Part shown: positions 62,214 through 64,000 of the stretch, piece after piece
Layout: each line of letters opens with the position of its first letter
Position numbering within the stretch: position 1 is the stretch's first letter
Assembly (NCBI RefSeq): GCF_964340395.1
Contig: NC_135552.1
Coordinates: 5,625,981 to 5,689,980 of the forward strand
Reading direction: 5' to 3'
From: Glandiceps talaboti
Taxonomy: Eukaryota > Hemichordata > Enteropneusta > Spengelidae
Length of the DNA: 64,000 nucleotides
Translations under genes and position numbers: made by a program
The notes under the pieces: generated by a model
What the model was told of the DNA's origin: nothing
Database searches by the model: none
Seen by the model: the letters and a program-made list of their open reading frames with translations, nothing else

Positions 62214-63097
62214 TTTTACCTCCCGCAAGGAAAGGTTATGTTATGCCTTTGTCTTTCTGTGGACATAATATCTCAAAAACTATTGTACTTTTCTAATAAA
62301 ACTGCCAGAGGCTAAACACAAGAACTAATTAGATTTTTGAAACATCCAATGAAAGTTAAGTAGTCATTTGCACAATTAATGCCTTTAGTAATTAGACCAT
62401 AGCTTAAGAATGCAAACTTGAAATTCAATATAATTTGGTATATACATTAAGCATAAATATTAGTGCATCTCTGCTGTAAATTTTGTTGATGGTACCTTAC
62501 AGTTTTAATGAATAATTTGCATAATGAATGAGCGTGATAATTAGGCTATATCTTAAGAATTCAAGCTTCAAATTCCATATAATTTGGCTGATACATCAAC
62601 TATACAACACACACATATCCTTTAAAGCATGTTTGTATATTTTTTAGTTTTAATGATTAATTGCATAATTAATTATTTTCGGTAATTAGGATATATCTTA
62701 AGAATGTATACTTAAAATTCAATTTAATTTGGTTCATTAAGCATAACATAATGCATTTTGATGTAGCTTTATAGTTTTAATGAAAAATTTGCATAATTAA
62801 TAATTGTCAGTATTTAAGTTACATGTAGAGAATGCATACTTCAAATTCTGCAAATTGTGGTACATAAGCACGTAAGTCTATTGATATAGTACCTAGTTTT
62901 AATGAGTAATTCGAATAATTAATGGGCTTTGATGATTGGGTTATATATTACGAATGCAATTTGGACATTCAATATATTTGGTACAGATAATTAATTGGGC
63001 TACATTAATTGATAAGAATGCATTCCAACGATGTGTGTGGGAGCAAAAACCCATGGGTTACCCTCACGGGAGGCATTCAGTTTAAATCTCGTTATTA
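62214..63097 (+). repeat. Dispersed repeat family A, copy 7
   Basis: Begins TTTTACCTCCCGCAAGG with a decayed 'ctttgtctttctgtg' in place of (CTGT)n, then five to six core units. It ends CCCTCACGGGAGGCATTCAG and 'tttaaatct' (63061-63089). It shows both ends of the family in one copy. Confidence 0.8.
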
Positions 63098-64000
63098 TTC
63101 GATTTCTAGATATCCTGTTAACAAACGAATAGACAACAGATATAATTGTGTTACCCATTTCAGAAGTATACTGGAATACGACTCAAGTATTGGTCCCCTT
63201 GGCAAAACAAACCACAGGCTGGCATTGAAAGGGTTCAGGAAGAATTCATTAAATTTCTTTTGTTACAAAACCGGGGTCATTTTTATTCGTCATAATTATG
63301 CAACTGTATACGAATTTTTCGATTTGCCCATCCTCCCTCTCAGCGGAGGATGTTTTTAGACATGGTATTCTGACACAAGTATTTAAATAATTTTGTGATA
63401 GTCCGTATATTCTCTAAAAGTTACGTTTTAATGTTCCACAGAGGAAATCTAGCTACTTTACTTGTTTTTAGACTTGATGCCAGAAGAATTGACGTTTTTG
63501 AACACTGTGCCACTAAGAGATGCATGACAACTTAGAATGATCTTTGTTGTGGTATTTGACTTTAACGTATCTCTCCAAAAATTAAAATTCAATTTTGCGA
63601 GATTGTCATCTCAAGTCCACCTGGCAAGATTGATTTTATATATTTACCTTGTAATATGTGCATTTTGTTAGGTTTGTTTGTTTGTTTGTTTGTTTGTTTG
63701 TTTGTTTGTTTGTTTGTTTGACATATTTGTGGGTTTTTGTTTTTATTCTTTTTCTCTAGTTTTTCATTTTAGGAGCCTGTAAATGGGACTTGCTCTCCGT
63801 TGGTCTTCCATTAAATAAAGACAAATAAATAAACAGTTATTGGTAAGATTTTTGTCGCCCCAGACGATCAAATGCATCAATGTTAGTAAGACTTTTGTCA
63901 AAGAAGGCGGCATTATTTTCTTCTCAACAGATTTCCATTGCATTATGTCGTAGGCCTTTGAAGATTTCAAGGTTGCACTTGTAGCTTCACGAGTGACACC
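63098..64000. other. Unannotated right edge with (GTTT)n
   Basis: (GTTT)n at 63669-63720. A 116-residue open frame at 63009-63359 starts inside family A copy 7 and has no domain-like features. It is not called. Confidence 0.45.

Noticed and set aside
63009-63359. 116-residue open frame at the right edge
   Set aside because: It begins inside a family A repeat copy and has no domain signature.

Overview
This is an AT-rich eukaryotic window, almost certainly from an invertebrate animal. The evidence is GT/AG-bounded exons in phase 1, long introns, dense microsatellites, tRNA-derived SINEs, non-LTR and Penelope-like retroelement remnants, and complement-control (CCP/sushi) and C-type-lectin exons. 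A marine deuterostome (hemichordate or amphioxus-like) or a lophotrochozoan would fit; I cannot fix the phylum by eye. Most of the window is repeat-derived, and few single-copy coding exons can be supported.

Region 1 (about 3.8-27.1 kb) holds two divergently oriented copies of one gene for a type II membrane protein: basic cytoplasmic tail, one transmembrane helix, a short linker exon, several CCP exons of exactly 168 bp in phase 1-1, and the first half of a C-type lectin domain. The minus-strand copy (17503 down to 3812) is open in every exon I can see: TM, linker, CCP1-3, lectin. The plus-strand copy (21.6-27.1 kb) has ACG where the minus copy has its ATG, a stop and truncation in CCP2, and a stop and frameshift in the lectin exon, so it looks like a pseudogene. 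Introns and promoters (conserved TATA box, upstream block) are also homologous, so this is an inverted segmental duplication.

The left part of this locus is filled with mobile DNA. A 3.3-kb foldback element with long inverted arms and a 6-bp target duplication lies in the last visible intron (4422-7755). A 1.8-kb TTAA-flanked element is nested inside another repeat (1646-3477). A second foldback-like element carrying a LINE 3' end lies between the two gene copies (19861-21233). Hammerhead-ribozyme-like sequences lie in the sense orientation in an intron of the minus gene (12.87-13.12 kb).

Region 2 (27-36 kb): a small secreted, acidic-propiece, six-cysteine peptide gene on the minus strand (29511-29771), a 28-bp minisatellite, a non-LTR retrotransposon 3' end (30.2-30.75 kb), a MITE, and a cluster of a dispersed repeat, here called family A. 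Family A is built from tandem core units of about 150 bp joined to a (CAGA)n array, with ends carrying CCTCCCGTAAGGG.

Region 3 (37-38.6 kb): two head-to-head fragments of a Penelope-like element. One carries a CxC/CPLxGxC linker and a GIY-YIG endonuclease core; the other is a GIY-YIG C-terminal segment on the opposite strand. Downstream of the latter, on the same strand, are two hammerhead ribozyme motifs whose predicted cleavage sites are 216 nt apart. A third cluster of the same ribozyme-bearing repeat, rearranged into perfect palindromes, is at 59.2-59.5 kb.

Region 4 (38.6-64 kb) is intergenic or intronic: microsatellites, SINEs, MITE-like hairpins and further family A copies, with no coding region I can support.
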